From Gluconobacter kanchanaburiensis NBRC 103587 (GTDB taxonomy: Bacteria; Pseudomonadota; Alphaproteobacteria; Acetobacterales; Acetobacteraceae): 42,234 bases of DNA. The position numbers and the translations under genes are program-made. Below are positions 1 to 8,307 of this stretch, one piece after another; the first letter of the stretch is position 1, and each line of letters opens with the position of its first letter. The stretch lies in assembly GCF_007988905.1 (NCBI RefSeq), contig NZ_BJVA01000019.1, positions 1 to 42,234 on the forward strand, given 5' to 3'. The notes below the pieces were generated by a model. It was not told the origin of the DNA. It searched no databases and saw only the letters and a list, made by a program, of their open reading frames with translations.

Positions 1-355
1 TAACAACAATACGCACGTATCAAATTTGTGATAATTATCTAAAATTCTGCAAAATTTTCAAACAACAGATTGGCAATGATAGTACCACTATATTACCATT
101 CTTGTTTTACGTTTATTATTTTTATAAACCCTGAGATAATTTTTTCGAATATTTTTTATATTACATTTTCATGTATGTTTTTTTGTTCATAACTTATTTA
201 TTTCTGATCAGGGATAAATTAATGATGTCAACTGTCCCCTTGGTGTTGAAGTACAACTTTACTTACTAATGATGGTTATTGTCCCCTGAATTATCAAGGC
301 ACCGGTATGGGTAATTATGTCTATAGCTATCATAATTTCCTGGTGCTGACGGGGA
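1..355. other. AT-rich stretch without a recognisable gene
   Basis: No open frame of convincing length or family resemblance was found. The stretch is strongly AT-rich compared with the DNA after 3.2 kb. The octamer TGTCCCCT occurs at 233-240 and again at 280-287, which could be a decayed mobile-element end but is too short to assign. It continues the accessory character of the left end of the window. Confidence 0.5.
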
Positions 356-493
356 ATGGTTTTTTATTTTCTTACTGCACACGGGCCAGCCGATGTTTAC
401 CACGAATTCGTCTACATAACACAAACTCCAGAAATGTTAGATGAATTTTGCTTTGGAAGCGTAAAGGATCGGCTTGTTACCAGAATTCAATGA
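356..493 (+). CDS. Possible 45-residue protein of unknown function
   Basis: An ATG at 356 opens a 45-codon frame that ends at TGA 491-493, inside the left arm of a strong hairpin terminator. An in-frame stop lies just upstream at 347-349, so the ORF is not the tail of a longer frame. GGGGA directly before the ATG could be a Shine-Dalgarno but the spacing is poor. The product would begin with a short hydrophobic patch (MVFYFLTA) and end in a mixed charged region, and I do not recognise it. The main support is the terminator immediately after it, oriented to stop plus-strand transcription. It could equally be a chance ORF in the leader of something else. Confidence 0.3.
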   Translation: MVFYFLTAHGPADVYHEFVYITQTPEMLDEFCFGSVKDRLVTRIQ

Positions 494-539
494 AGAAACA
501 TTATAAAAAATAATATTTTTATAATGTTTCTTCTTTTTT
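492..539 (+). terminator. Rho-independent terminator, 18-bp perfect stem
   Basis: An 18-base arm at 492-509 is perfectly complementary to 516-533 with a six-base loop, followed by six T at 534-539. The T-run is on the plus strand only, so it terminates rightward transcription. The stem is AT-rich except for G/C pairs near its outer half. Confidence 0.75.
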
Positions 540-974
540 CTGCAATATAAACCATCCTTGTTTCCAAGAAAATATTTTGGAACGAAGCTGATTATTATCC
601 ATCCGCCCCGATGGTCATCTGCTTCAGGAGCTTTCTCGCGTTACCATGTGTGTTTTTGATACTTCTGGCGTGTAATTTAGAAAAAAAATGAAATAGGCCT
701 AAAGATTATGCGCCCACCAATGTATCTTGAAAAATATCCTATGGAATTTATCTTTGGCATTTCTCGGTGATATTGCCTCTTAAAAAATTTCCTGGATGAC
801 TATACCGAAATGTATTTCTATAGTTATATGTTCACATTATTTTGACTATATTATAGTAGGATTTTTTCGAAAAACAAATTTATCAAAAGTTCACATACAA
901 AAAGATGCCTGACACAACATCGTAAATATATCTTTTATTAAATTTAATTTAATCTACTAGAGGAGAAAACAGGA
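540..974. other. AT-rich intergenic leader of the deoxyribosyltransferase gene
   Basis: No supported gene. The stretch probably carries the promoter of the gene at 975, but AT-rich sequence gives too many chance -10 matches to choose one. A TTGACT lies near 842 without a convincing -10 at proper distance. A 26-codon lipoprotein-like ORF at 611-691 was considered and rejected. Confidence 0.5.
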
Positions 975-1601
975 TTGGCTCAAGAAACTTCAGAAATTTT
1001 GTTTCCCGTCTATCTTGCAGGTGATCTTGTTTTTCGAAAAGAGGCTATCCTTCTTTTCGAAAAACTGAAATCTATATGCTTTGAATATGGCCTGCAGGGA
1101 GTTGCGCCATTTGACGGTCAGGCCGAAGCACGCTCTCTTTCCCCGGGCCGGGAGACGATTCTAGCATTTGTAGATGCTGACAAGGAACTGATGGAAAGCT
1201 CCGTAGCCGGTTTGTTCTGTATTGATCCTTTCCGACGTTCATCTGAAATGGATCCAGGGACGGCTGTAGAGATTGGTTATATGCTAGGTCTACAAAAACC
1301 GATGGAAGCCTATACCGTAGACGGGCGTCCTTATTCAGAAAAAGTTTCAGACTACTGGCGCGATGCTTGGGGAAATTATTTGCACAACCGCTTACCCAGC
1401 GACGCTCCCGCATCCGGAAGCCTGGAAGATCCGGACGGGATGCTGGTGCATTCAGAAGGAATGCTTCAGAACGGTATGATAGAAGGTTTTATTGAAATGG
1501 CAGGCGGCCAAGTCGCAATAGATACAGATTTCTTCGAGGCATTTCGGAAGGCCTGTCAGAGACTTTCAAAACGGCTTTATCAAAACCATCAGGAAACATA
1601 A
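975..1601 (+). CDS. Nucleoside 2-deoxyribosyltransferase-like protein
   Basis: A 208-residue protein of the nucleoside 2-deoxyribosyltransferase family (PF05014), which moves a 2'-deoxyribosyl group between nucleobases or hydrolyses deoxynucleosides. The N-terminal YLAGDLVF (13-20) matches the usual YLAGPxVF opening. The core motif at 84-102 reads DPFR, then DPGTAVEIGY, with Glu99 in the place of the catalytic nucleophile and Asp93 at the substrate-binding position. The start is TTG at 975: AGGAG lies at 961-965 with a nine-base gap, and the next in-frame Met is about 70 codons in, past the family's first motif. The gene stands alone in AT-rich DNA, with no purine or pyrimidine salvage neighbours. 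The family assignment is good; the substrate is unknown. The fold is related to TIR/SIR2/SLOG-type nucleotide sensors, so a defence or signalling role is possible but only speculation. Confidence 0.85.
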   Translation: MAQETSEILFPVYLAGDLVFRKEAILLFEKLKSICFEYGLQGVAPFDGQAEARSLSPGRETILAFVDADKELMESSVAGLFCIDPFRRSSEMDPGTAVEIGYMLGLQKPMEAYTVDGRPYSEKVSDYWRDAWGNYLHNRLPSDAPASGSLEDPDGMLVHSEGMLQNGMIEGFIEMAGGQVAIDTDFFEAFRKACQRLSKRLYQNHQET

Positions 1602-2048
1602 ATTTAGTTTTCTGGTAAATTTTCTTCCGACAATGCGGGACCTGGCTACATATACTTTAAACCACCATCATAGATGGATCTTCGTTAAATTCACATGATG
1701 TAGGTCGTTCCATTGCATACCCCAATAGTAGTGGTTTCGTCTGAAAAACCGTCATAACCCTTATAATCCACTTCTAAAGGGTATGCAGCAATTCGTCTCT
1801 AGGTCAGCCCACCAGAGAATGTCATCTGCCGTACGCCTTATCTGCTGAGCAAGCTGATCAGGGGACCGTTGAATGAACTATAGAAAATCCATTAACATCA
1901 CACCATGCAAATTCTATAACTTCCAAAGTTGCGCCATGAAATTCAGATATAATTCACTATTATTTTTTAAATAAATTATTAAATATAATTTTATTTATAC
2001 CTCAACCATTGAACGGAACAAATCATTTAAAGGTGTTTTTAACACTTC
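1602..2048. other. AT-rich gap between two accessory genes, no gene seen
   Basis: Only very short frames are present on either strand (about 20-30 codons, none with a ribosome binding site). A weak hairpin with arms ACCCTT and AAGGGT lies near 1756-1785. No repeat, RNA gene or terminator that I can support. Confidence 0.5.
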
Positions 2049-2885
2049 CTACCTGTTCCGTCGCTTATTAAAGCGCTTTAATCCAAATTGTCCCACCTTT
2101 TCGAGGATAGGCATGCTCAATCGAAGCAGACCTGGAATTATCAAGCAAGCATGTGCGAATATCCCGTCTATCCAAGGAAGAAATATTTCTTTTCCAGCAC
2201 CCTGACTAACCTGAACTATTTTTCTTGCTACAACCCGCGCAGACAGGGGCTGGCTGACATAATTGAGGAGGGAGCCACCATCCAAGGTTTCCCGTTGCAA
2301 CATTTCTGTATCAACAGCACCTAGGAAAACTGACGAAATTCTCAAAGTCCGCGGCCTGAACTCAAGCGCCAGAGAGCGTGCAAATCCCCGAAGCCCAAAT
2401 TTGGTAGCACTATACACAGCACTCCCTGCCAACGGCATGACGCCAGCTATAGAATTGACAAATATAATATGCCCATTGACGGCAATTACCTTTGCTAACC
2501 GTGAGGTCAGCAGAATTGGAGCAGACAGATTAATGTTCAATTGCGCAGAGAGAGCGGAAGAAGAAATATCTGTGGATCGTTGAGGATCTATCTGTCCCGC
2601 ACAATGGATCAAAATCTCGATTTGACGACCACGAGCGATAATTTCATTACATACTTTTTCTATTGAAGAAAAATCATTTAAATCGCAGTAAAAATTTTCA
2701 ACTTTATTGTTGATAATTTTATTTTCAGCTTTTTCTCTCTGAGTATTCCTTGTGAGGAGGAAAATATCCCACCCGTCTTCTAAAAGAAGATCTACAATCT
2801 CGCGCCCTATCCCACCTGTACCACCCGTTATAATTGCAAGTTTCCGTCGCGTTGAGTCAGAGGTGGATGAAAATCTATCTGTCAT
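2049..2885 (-). CDS. Short-chain dehydrogenase/reductase (SDR)
   Basis: A 278-residue classical SDR, an NAD(P)-dependent oxidoreductase of unknown substrate. The cofactor loop TGGTGGIG is at 20-27, HCAG at 94-97 replaces the usual NNAG, and the catalytic tetrad reads Asn118, Ser145, Tyr158 (in YSATK) and Lys162. After the Rossmann core a hydrophobic C-terminal segment (about 237-262) is followed by a basic tail, suggesting membrane association. Another SDR at 39769-40569 has a similar tail. Start is ATG at 2885; no clear Shine-Dalgarno precedes it. The gene lies in the AT-rich left region, transcribed away from the tRNA-Ser gene, and its codon use follows that composition. Confidence 0.88.
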   Translation of the reverse strand: MTDRFSSTSDSTRRKLAIITGGTGGIGREIVDLLLEDGWDIFLLTRNTQREKAENKIINNKVENFYCDLNDFSSIEKVCNEIIARGRQIEILIHCAGQIDPQRSTDISSSALSAQLNINLSAPILLTSRLAKVIAVNGHIIFVNSIAGVMPLAGSAVYSATKFGLRGFARSLALEFRPRTLRISSVFLGAVDTEMLQRETLDGGSLLNYVSQPLSARVVARKIVQVSQGAGKEIFLPWIDGIFAHACLIIPGLLRLSMPILEKVGQFGLKRFNKRRNR

Positions 2886-2943
2886 ATTCTATGTAGACCA
2901 TAAGGGAAGGAGGCATTCGAAGATCGCCAGCAAGTTTATACAC

Positions 2944-2973
2944 AATATATTTCTATAGAATGCAAAAATTCAA
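2944..2973 (-). promoter_or_regulatory. Candidate sigma-70 promoter of the SDR gene
   Basis: On the minus strand TTGAAT (2973-2968) is followed after 18 bases by TATATT (2949-2944), about 60 bases before the SDR start. The match is fair but the surrounding DNA is AT-rich, so chance hits are common. Confidence 0.35.
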
Positions 2974-3141
2974 ACGGGTCCCGCTTATCGTCGCTGATTT
3001 TCATAAATAAATTTATAGAAGATGATTTTGCGGCTTTATTCCACAGAAATCAGCTAAGTTTATTTATCAACTTGTATGGACCATCAGTAGACGACAAAAA
3101 ATCCGTCTAAATAAGAGTTAATTATATAATGAAAGAAAAAA

Positions 3142-3233
3142 TGGCGGAGGGGATGGGATTCGAACCCACGATACGACTTACATCGTATAACGGATTAGCA
3201 ATCCGCCGCCTTCAGCCTCTCGGCCACCCCTCC
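3142..3233 (-). tRNA. tRNA-Ser(GCU)
   Basis: Read on the minus strand, the gene starts with GGAGGGG at 3233, pairs with CCCCTCC near the other end and finishes with discriminator G and an encoded CCA (3144-3142). The anticodon arm shows GCT between paired GGATT and AATCC. A long variable arm (stem TACGA/TCGTA) is present, as expected of class II serine tRNAs, and the T arm has GGTTCGAATCC. At 92 bases with CCA it is full length and looks functional. Its 3' end faces the AT-rich region at 1-3141, the usual arrangement when a tRNA gene serves as an integration site. Confidence 0.96.
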
Positions 3234-3267
3234 GCGCTATACGCGGTTCACACGGCGTATGCAGAGT

Positions 3268-3318
3268 GTTCTTAGGGGGTAACCGCGTTGTGGTCAAACC
3301 CCCTAAGAACTTTTTTTT
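3268..3318 (+). terminator. Perfect inverted repeat with plus-strand T-run
   Basis: Arms of 12 bases at 3268-3279 and 3299-3310 are perfectly complementary, with a 19-base loop, and eight T follow at 3311-3318. The T-run lies on the plus strand, so as a terminator it would stop rightward transcription entering the 3' end of gatB. For gatB itself (minus strand) the hairpin comes right after the stop codon but has no downstream T-run in that direction. It could still act as a 3' stabiliser or weak terminator. Confidence 0.55.
3269..3297 (-). promoter_or_regulatory. Candidate promoter of tRNA-Ser
   Basis: On the minus strand TTGACC (3297-3292) and TAAGAA (3274-3269) are separated by exactly 17 bases. 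A start about seven bases on would give a leader of roughly 30 bases before the tRNA 5' end at 3233. The element sits inside the inverted repeat at 3268-3310, with the -35 in the loop and the -10 in one arm. Confidence 0.5.
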
Positions 3319-3322
3319 AGGG

Positions 3323-4780
3323 TTACTCTGAAAGAAGTTTTTTCAGGGTTTCATTGACGAGGGCAGGGTTCCCTTTACCCTTCATGGCCTTCATCGTCTG
3401 GCCGACAAAGAAGCCAAAAAGCTTGTCTTTTCCGCCCCTGTATTCCTCAACCTTGTCGTTGTTTGCAGCAAGGATTTCGCGAATGGCGCTCTCGATCGCT
3501 CCCGTGTCCGTCACCTGACGCAGCCCCTTCCGCTCAACGATAGCGGATGCGGAATCACCGGTCTCGACCATGTCTTCGAGAACTTCCTTGGCGATCTTTC
3601 CATTAATCGTGGAGTCGGAAATCAGACCCAGCAATTCCCGCAGACCCTCCGCACTGACAGGACTGTCCTCAATCGAACGACCGGTCCGATTCAGTGCCGC
3701 GAAGAAGTCTCCCAGCATCCAGTTGGCCGCCAGGCGGGCATCGGCACCACGCGCCACGGTCTCATAGAAATCCGCGATCGCCTGCTCGACACAGAGCACA
3801 GATGATTCATAACGGCTGACACCGTATTCCTGCTCCAGACGAAGCCGCTTGGCTTCAGGCAGCTCGGGGAGGGCAGCCTTGAGTTCATCGACCCAGGACT
3901 GCTCGATCACCAGCGGCAGCAGGTCCGGATCAGGGAAGTAGCGATAATCGTGCGCATCCTCCTTGCTCCGCAGGGAACGCGTTTCACCACGCACATGGTC
4001 GAACAGACGCGTTTCCTGATCGACGGTTCCGCCCGCTTCCCACACTTCGATCTGACGCTGTGCCTCGACCTCAATGGCCATCATTACAAAACGGATGGAA
4101 TTGACGTTCTTGATCTCGCAACGCGTGCGATATTCGGTTTCACCCGGCTTGCGGACCGACACGTTGACGTCGGCACGCATCGAGCCTTCTTCCATATTGC
4201 CGTCGCAGGTGCCGATATACCGCAGGATCTGGCGCAGTTTGCGCAGATAGGCGCCGGCTTCCTCAGGCGAACGAATATCCGGCTCGCTGACAATTTCCAT
4301 CAGGGCCACACCGGCACGGTTCAGATCGATGAAAGAGCGTGTTGGGTCTTGATCGTGGATCGACTTGCCCGCGTCCTGCTCAAGATGCAGTCGGGTGACA
4401 CCGATTTCACGCGTGCTGCCATCTGCGAGATCAACCAGGACCTTGCCCTTGCCAATGATCGGATGAGCAAACTGGCTGATCTGATACCCCGTAGGCAGAT
4501 CAGCATAAAAATAGTTCTTACGATCGAAGCGGCTGAACAAGTTGATCTCAGCTTCGAGCCCCAGCCCCGTGCGGACGGCCTGGGCGACACATTCCTGGTT
4601 CAGAACCGGAAGCATTCCCGGAAAACCGGCATCAACGAGGCTGACATGCGTGTTCGGTTCGCCGCCATATTCCGCCGAAGCGCCTGAAAAGAGCTTGGCT
4701 TCGCTGACGACCTGGGCATGAACCTCAAGACCGACAACGATTTCCCATTCGCCGGTGCTGCCGGTGATACGATAGCTCAT
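3323..4780 (-). CDS. gatB: Asp/Glu-tRNA amidotransferase subunit B
   Basis: A 485-residue GatB, the usual family length. With GatA and GatC it forms the GatCAB complex that phosphorylates and transamidates Glu-tRNA(Gln) and/or Asp-tRNA(Asn) in the cytoplasm. GLEVHAQV near residue 17 and the [15 protein letters not shown] region around 195-210 are the family hallmarks. The helical YqeY-like tail ending near residue 480 binds the tRNA. The ATG overlaps the gatA stop in the form ATGA, so translation is likely coupled. It is the last gene of gatC-gatA-gatB, and the tRNA-Ser gene follows on the same strand with its own candidate promoter. Confidence 0.98.
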   Translation of the reverse strand: MSYRITGSTGEWEIVVGLEVHAQVVSEAKLFSGASAEYGGEPNTHVSLVDAGFPGMLPVLNQECVAQAVRTGLGLEAEINLFSRFDRKNYFYADLPTGYQISQFAHPIIGKGKVLVDLADGSTREIGVTRLHLEQDAGKSIHDQDPTRSFIDLNRAGVALMEIVSEPDIRSPEEAGAYLRKLRQILRYIGTCDGNMEEGSMRADVNVSVRKPGETEYRTRCEIKNVNSIRFVMMAIEVEAQRQIEVWEAGGTVDQETRLFDHVRGETRSLRSKEDAHDYRYFPDPDLLPLVIEQSWVDELKAALPELPEAKRLRLEQEYGVSRYESSVLCVEQAIADFYETVARGADARLAANWMLGDFFAALNRTGRSIEDSPVSAEGLRELLGLISDSTINGKIAKEVLEDMVETGDSASAIVERKGLRQVTDTGAIESAIREILAANNDKVEEYRGGKDKLFGFFVGQTMKAMKGKGNPALVNETLKKLLSE

Positions 4781-6264
4781 GCCGACACTCCTGCATGAAT
4801 GGTAGGTCTGTGATGGAACGCCGCAGCCTGCTCAATGGCATGACCAGCCGCGATCAGGGTTTCTTCATCGAAGAACCGACCGATAAGCTGCAAACCGAGC
4901 GGCACCCCACGCGCATCCAGACCCGCCGGAACAGACAGGGCAGGGACGCCCGCCATGCTGGCCGGAACCGTAAAGATATCATTGAGATACATCTGCACCG
5001 GATCCGTCGGCTTTTCGTCCTGCGCGAAAGCACCCGAAGGAGCCGTCGGCGTCAGAAGAACGTCGACATTCTCGAATGCCTTGAGGAAGTCCTGCTGGAT
5101 CAGGGTGCGCACTTTCTGCGCGCGCAGATAATAGGCGTCGTAATAGCCGGAGGACAGCACGTGCGTTCCGATCAGGATCCGGCGCTTGACCTCTTCGCCG
5201 AAACCGGCGGCACGGCTGGCTTCATAAAGGCCATCCAGTGTCGGGGCACCAACGCGTTCACCGAAACGCACGCCATCATAGCGGGCAAGGTTAGAGGAGG
5301 CTTCGGCCAGAGCCGCGATATAATAGGTAGGCAGGCCGTATTTGGTATGCGGCAGCGAGACTTCAACAATTTCCGCACCCGCATCCCGGAGCCAGGCCAT
5401 GCCCTGCTGCCAAAGCGCCTCGATTTCCGCAGGAATGCCTTCAACGTGATATTCCTTGGGAATACCAACGCGCAGACCTTTCACACCGCGCTTGAGCGCA
5501 GATTCATAATGCGGAATGGGCGTATCAACGCTCGTTGAGTCACGCGGATCAAACCCGGCCATCGACTCAAGCAGAATGGCGCAGTCCTGAAGATTACGCG
5601 CCATCGGACCGGCCTGATCGAGCGAGCTTGCGAAAGCGATCGTTCCAAAGCGTGAGCAGCGACCATAAGTCGGCTTGATCCCGGCAATGCCCGTGAACGC
5701 AGCCGGCTGACGGATAGAGCCGCCTGTATCCGTTCCTGTGGCACCCAGCACAAGCCCTGCTGCCACAGCTGCTGCGGAGCCACCAGAAGACCCGCCCGGA
5801 ACCAGCTTCGCGTCAGAGTCTTTGCGTTTCCACGGGTTTTCGACAGGACCAAACGCGGAGGTCAAGTTCGCGGAACCCATAGCGAATTCATCCAGGTTCA
5901 ACTTGCCAAGAAAAACGGCGCCATCCCTGAGAAGATTGGCTGTGACCGTACTTTCGTAAGGCGGCACGAAGTTACCCAGAATCTTGCTGGCAGCCGTGGT
6001 GCGAACACCATTCGTACAGAACAGATCCTTGATACCCAGCGGAATACCGCAAAGGCTGCCGCCTTCACCCTTGGCAAGCGTTTCATCCGCAGCCTTGGCA
6101 GCCTCGCGGGCCTGATCCGGTGTACGGGTAATGAAGCTGTTGAGCTGACCGTCCAGACGCTCGATCGCGTCAATATGGGCGTTCGTCAGCTCGACTGCGG
6201 AAATCTTGCGGGCCTTGAGCGCGTCCCGGGCCGAAGCCAGCGTAAAATCGTGAATGCCGGACAT
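4777..6264 (-). CDS. gatA: Asp/Glu-tRNA amidotransferase subunit A
   Basis: A 495-residue amidase-signature enzyme, the glutaminase subunit of GatCAB, which releases ammonia from glutamine for the transamidation in GatB. The Ser-cisSer-Lys triad is visible: Lys79 in GIKDLF, the cis-Ser in PGGSSGGS (157-163), and the nucleophile Ser183 in [10 protein letters not shown]. The start ATG shares its A with the gatC stop (TAATG), and the 3' end overlaps gatB by four bases. Order and spacing are those of a single co-translated operon. Confidence 0.98.
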   Translation of the reverse strand: MSGIHDFTLASARDALKARKISAVELTNAHIDAIERLDGQLNSFITRTPDQAREAAKAADETLAKGEGGSLCGIPLGIKDLFCTNGVRTTAASKILGNFVPPYESTVTANLLRDGAVFLGKLNLDEFAMGSANLTSAFGPVENPWKRKDSDAKLVPGGSSGGSAAAVAAGLVLGATGTDTGGSIRQPAAFTGIAGIKPTYGRCSRFGTIAFASSLDQAGPMARNLQDCAILLESMAGFDPRDSTSVDTPIPHYESALKRGVKGLRVGIPKEYHVEGIPAEIEALWQQGMAWLRDAGAEIVEVSLPHTKYGLPTYYIAALAEASSNLARYDGVRFGERVGAPTLDGLYEASRAAGFGEEVKRRILIGTHVLSSGYYDAYYLRAQKVRTLIQQDFLKAFENVDVLLTPTAPSGAFAQDEKPTDPVQMYLNDIFTVPASMAGVPALSVPAGLDARGVPLGLQLIGRFFDEETLIAAGHAIEQAAAFHHRPTIHAGVSA

Positions 6265-6551
6265 TATTCGACCACCTTCGGAACCGTGTAGAACGGGCCT
6301 TCCCGCTCGGGAGCGTTGGACAAAACCTTGTCACGGCAGTTGCCGTCCGTAACGCGGTCTTCGCGCAGGCGAGGCTTTGCCAGACCCGTGCCGATCATTG
6401 GGTCGACGCCCGTGACGTCCACTTCCTTGAGCTGCTCCACCCAGTTAATGATAGAGCTCATATCTTGCCCGAGGGTTTCAACCTCTTCGGGCTGGAGACC
6501 AATCCTCGCCAGTCTGGCGATGCGCGTAACCGTTTTCGCGTCGAGCGACAT
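6264..6551 (-). CDS. gatC: Asp/Glu-tRNA amidotransferase subunit C
   Basis: A 95-residue GatC, the small subunit that wraps around GatA and stabilises the GatA-GatB interface. The opening ([12 protein letters not shown]) and the C-terminal segment PLREDxV-like ([12 protein letters not shown]) are typical of the family. AGGA lies about seven bases before the ATG at 6551. It is the first gene of the gat operon and is divergent from ruvX, with 69 bases between the two starts that must hold both promoters. Confidence 0.96.
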   Translation of the reverse strand: MSLDAKTVTRIARLARIGLQPEEVETLGQDMSSIINWVEQLKEVDVTGVDPMIGTGLAKPRLREDRVTDGNCRDKVLSNAPEREGPFYTVPKVVE

Positions 6552-6620
6552 GAATATTCCTGAACAAGAGGAAATTTTATGGTGGCTTTTCAGCCGTCAG
6601 GGGGATCATAACGCCGTGCT

Positions 6621-7103
6621 ATGCCCCTGTTCAATCCACATGATCTCCGTAATCTTCTTCATTCCGGTCAGCGTGTCCTCGGTCTCGACCCAGGATCGAA
6701 GACAATTGGCGTCGCATTGACCGACGTTTCTCTCATGCTCGCATCTCCCCTGATCGGCCTCAGGCGCCGGAAACTGGGGGAAAACGCAAAGGAAATCGCA
6801 CAGATCATCCGTGCTCAGGATGTCGGTGCCTTGGTGGTCGGCCTTCCTCTTTCGCTGGACGGATCTTTCGGGCCTGCCGCACGTGCCGCATCGGACTGGA
6901 CGCAGGCACTATCTGAAAAAACCGGGGTTCCTGCTGGTCTATGGGATGAAAGACTGTCTTCAAGCGCCGTGAACCGCTTTCTGATTCAGGACGCGGACAT
7001 GACACGTGGCAGGCGGGCGGAGGTCGTGGACAAGATGGCTGCTGCTTACATGCTGCAGGGATGGCTTGATGCCTCAATACCAGAGCAGTTGGATCAGTTC
7101 TGA
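6621..7103 (+). CDS. ruvX: Putative pre-16S rRNA nuclease / YqgF family protein
   Basis: A 160-residue YqgF (RuvX) protein with an RNase H-like fold. In E. coli the homologue matures the 5' end of 16S rRNA, and an older proposal was Holliday junction resolution. GLDPGSKTIGVALTD around residues 19-33 carries the first catalytic Asp. VGLPLSLDGS near 73-82 and the DERLSS segment near 108-113 supply the other expected acidic positions. The start chosen is ATG 6621, giving the normal family length; the Shine-Dalgarno is weak. It is divergent from gatC and its stop lies just before a small minus-strand gene at 7109. Confidence 0.93.
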   Translation: MPLFNPHDLRNLLHSGQRVLGLDPGSKTIGVALTDVSLMLASPLIGLRRRKLGENAKEIAQIIRAQDVGALVVGLPLSLDGSFGPAARAASDWTQALSEKTGVPAGLWDERLSSSAVNRFLIQDADMTRGRRAEVVDKMAAAYMLQGWLDASIPEQLDQF

Positions 7104-7108
7104 AGTCC

Positions 7109-7228
7109 TCAGGATGGCCTCGCGGCCGACCTTCCAATGAGCCGGCTGCGAGAGTAAGTGTTGGCCAGGATCCCGAACCACATCCGGGCGGTCATGGCAC
7201 CAAGTATCAGGCAGAACAGGAACTTCAT
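7109..7228 (-). CDS. Small single-pass membrane protein, 39 residues
   Basis: An ATG at 7228 preceded by GGAG (gap of about seven bases) opens a 39-codon frame. It starts MKFLFCLILGAM, a hydrophobic stretch running to about residue 22, followed by a strongly basic tail rich in Arg and Ser. That layout suits a single membrane helix with a cytoplasmic positive end, or a short secreted peptide. No family is recognised. The gene converges on ruvX, with only five bases between the two stop codons. The ribosome binding site and hydrophobic profile support it; the shortness limits certainty. Confidence 0.55.
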   Translation of the reverse strand: MKFLFCLILGAMTARMWFGILANTYSRSRLIGRSAARPS

Positions 7229-7317
7229 GATATTTCTCCGATCATGACACCTGAAAACGAACCAGAATGGTCCGGGTTTCCGAAGATCCTGATTTCAAAC
7301 TGTAAAGTGGCCTCAAT

Positions 7318-7473
7318 ATGATTTTCAGAATACTGGCCATCTCCGTACTTGTCGGGATGTCCTCATGCACAAGCCCCCGCACCAGTGAGGAGGGAAATAT
7401 TCCAAAATCCCCTCATGCAACCGCCATTCACGGAGCCTATACCGGCGCGGGAAGCGGCTGGTCCGGATACTGA
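7318..7473 (+). CDS. Small predicted lipoprotein, 51 residues
   Basis: An ATG at 7318 starts a 51-residue frame with a lipoprotein-like signal: MIFRILAISVLVGMSSC, the Cys at position 17 preceded by Met-Ser-Ser, an imperfect lipobox. The mature part is short, polar and Gly/Ser/Tyr rich, ending GSGWSGY. The stop codon ends at 7473 and the converging transglycosylase gene begins its own stop at 7474, so the two genes abut exactly. No good Shine-Dalgarno is visible. Function unknown; a small outer-membrane or periplasmic lipoprotein is the best reading. Confidence 0.5.
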   Translation: MIFRILAISVLVGMSSCTSPRTSEEGNIPKSPHATAIHGAYTGAGSGWSGY

Positions 7474-8307
7474 TCAGCGTTGGCGCCAGGCAAGCCGCAC
7501 AGGCATTGAACGGTATGACGCCAGATCACGTCCTGCCTGCGGGACTGTGCCACGCCCCTGTGATCCCGTCGCATGATGGATGATACGGGGCGGGGGCGCG
7601 TAAGACACCATCTGAGCCGAGAGGATAGGACGCATCTGTGGCGTAGAGATGCCTGCAAACAAAGTTGACCTGTGCGGTGCCGGATATGACCCGACGGACG
7701 GTAAAAGAGCCTGCAAGCCGTTTGCTGTCATTACGACCTGAGGCAAAAAATCAGGCGGACGATAACTATCCGGCTGTCCGTTCCAGATTGCCAGAACATG
7801 TCGCGCATAATCTGCTCCGAGCGCGGGCGTCAGAGAGTGATAGGCGGCTGTTGCCGCGGGCCAGCCCTGAAGCTGGTTATGCAATACCGACAGAAAATGC
7901 GCGCCGTATCGGGCGTTGCTATACGGATCAAAGGCGTCTTCGAGTGACACGAAGGCATCAGGATGATGGTGAAGATTGATCTGCATGCACCCGACATCGA
8001 TCAATACCACGCCCTGCGCCTGAAACCCCTTTACAGCAGCAATCGCCTCTTCCTTACTTTCGTAGAAATAGCCCCTTCCGCCTGCATTGACGGTCCATGG
8101 CCAGGCAATGGTCGTGGTGCCGTTCGGGTCGCGTCTACCGCTTTCAACACGACTGATTGCATCCAACAGACGCGCTGGGATACGGGCCTGCTGTTCCGCC
8201 GCCTGCGTTGCCATACGACAGATGGAAGACGCGTCGTAGGCAAAGGCCGTGGATAGGCCGGAGTACGCAATAGCCGCCGCAAAGAGAAGAGATTTCCCGA
8301 TCATCAT
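7474..8307 (-). CDS. Lytic transglycosylase (SLT domain), exported
   Basis: A 277-residue periplasmic protein with a signal peptide (about 1-23, cleavage after AFA) and an SLT-type lysozyme-like domain. The domain would cut the glycan strand of peptidoglycan to form 1,6-anhydro ends. The catalytic Glu is Glu55 in SRVESGR, and GCMQIN (106-111) matches the conserved GxMQxN motif. The C-terminal 90 residues are low in recognisable features and Pro/Ser/Arg rich. The gene lies 40 bases after pepP on the same strand. A 9-bp inverted repeat at 8296-8323 covers the start region (ATG at 8307 or 8304) and may limit initiation or end the upstream message. Apart from the small lipoprotein that abuts its 3' end, context gives no clue to a specific role. 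Confidence 0.9.
   Translation of the reverse strand: MMIGKSLLFAAAIAYSGLSTAFAYDASSICRMATQAAEQQARIPARLLDAISRVESGRRDPNGTTTIAWPWTVNAGGRGYFYESKEEAIAAVKGFQAQGVVLIDVGCMQINLHHHPDAFVSLEDAFDPYSNARYGAHFLSVLHNQLQGWPAATAAYHSLTPALGADYARHVLAIWNGQPDSYRPPDFLPQVVMTANGLQALLPSVGSYPAPHRSTLFAGISTPQMRPILSAQMVSYAPPPRIIHHATGSQGRGTVPQAGRDLASYRSMPVRLAWRQR

Noticed and set aside
233-287. Direct repeat TGTCCCCT as an insertion-sequence remnant
   Set aside because: Eight bases twice in AT-rich DNA with no transposase or terminal inverted repeat nearby.
611-691. 26-codon ORF resembling a tiny lipoprotein (ends LLACNLEKK)
   Set aside because: No ribosome binding site, very short, in AT-rich DNA where such hydrophobic frames arise by chance.
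842-870. TTGACT as the promoter of the deoxyribosyltransferase gene
   Set aside because: No -10 at normal spacing; the TATTAT seen is too close to the -35.
3950-4687. 245-codon open frame antisense to gatB
   Set aside because: Shadow of a highly conserved gene; the reverse frame is open because of GC-rich codon bias.
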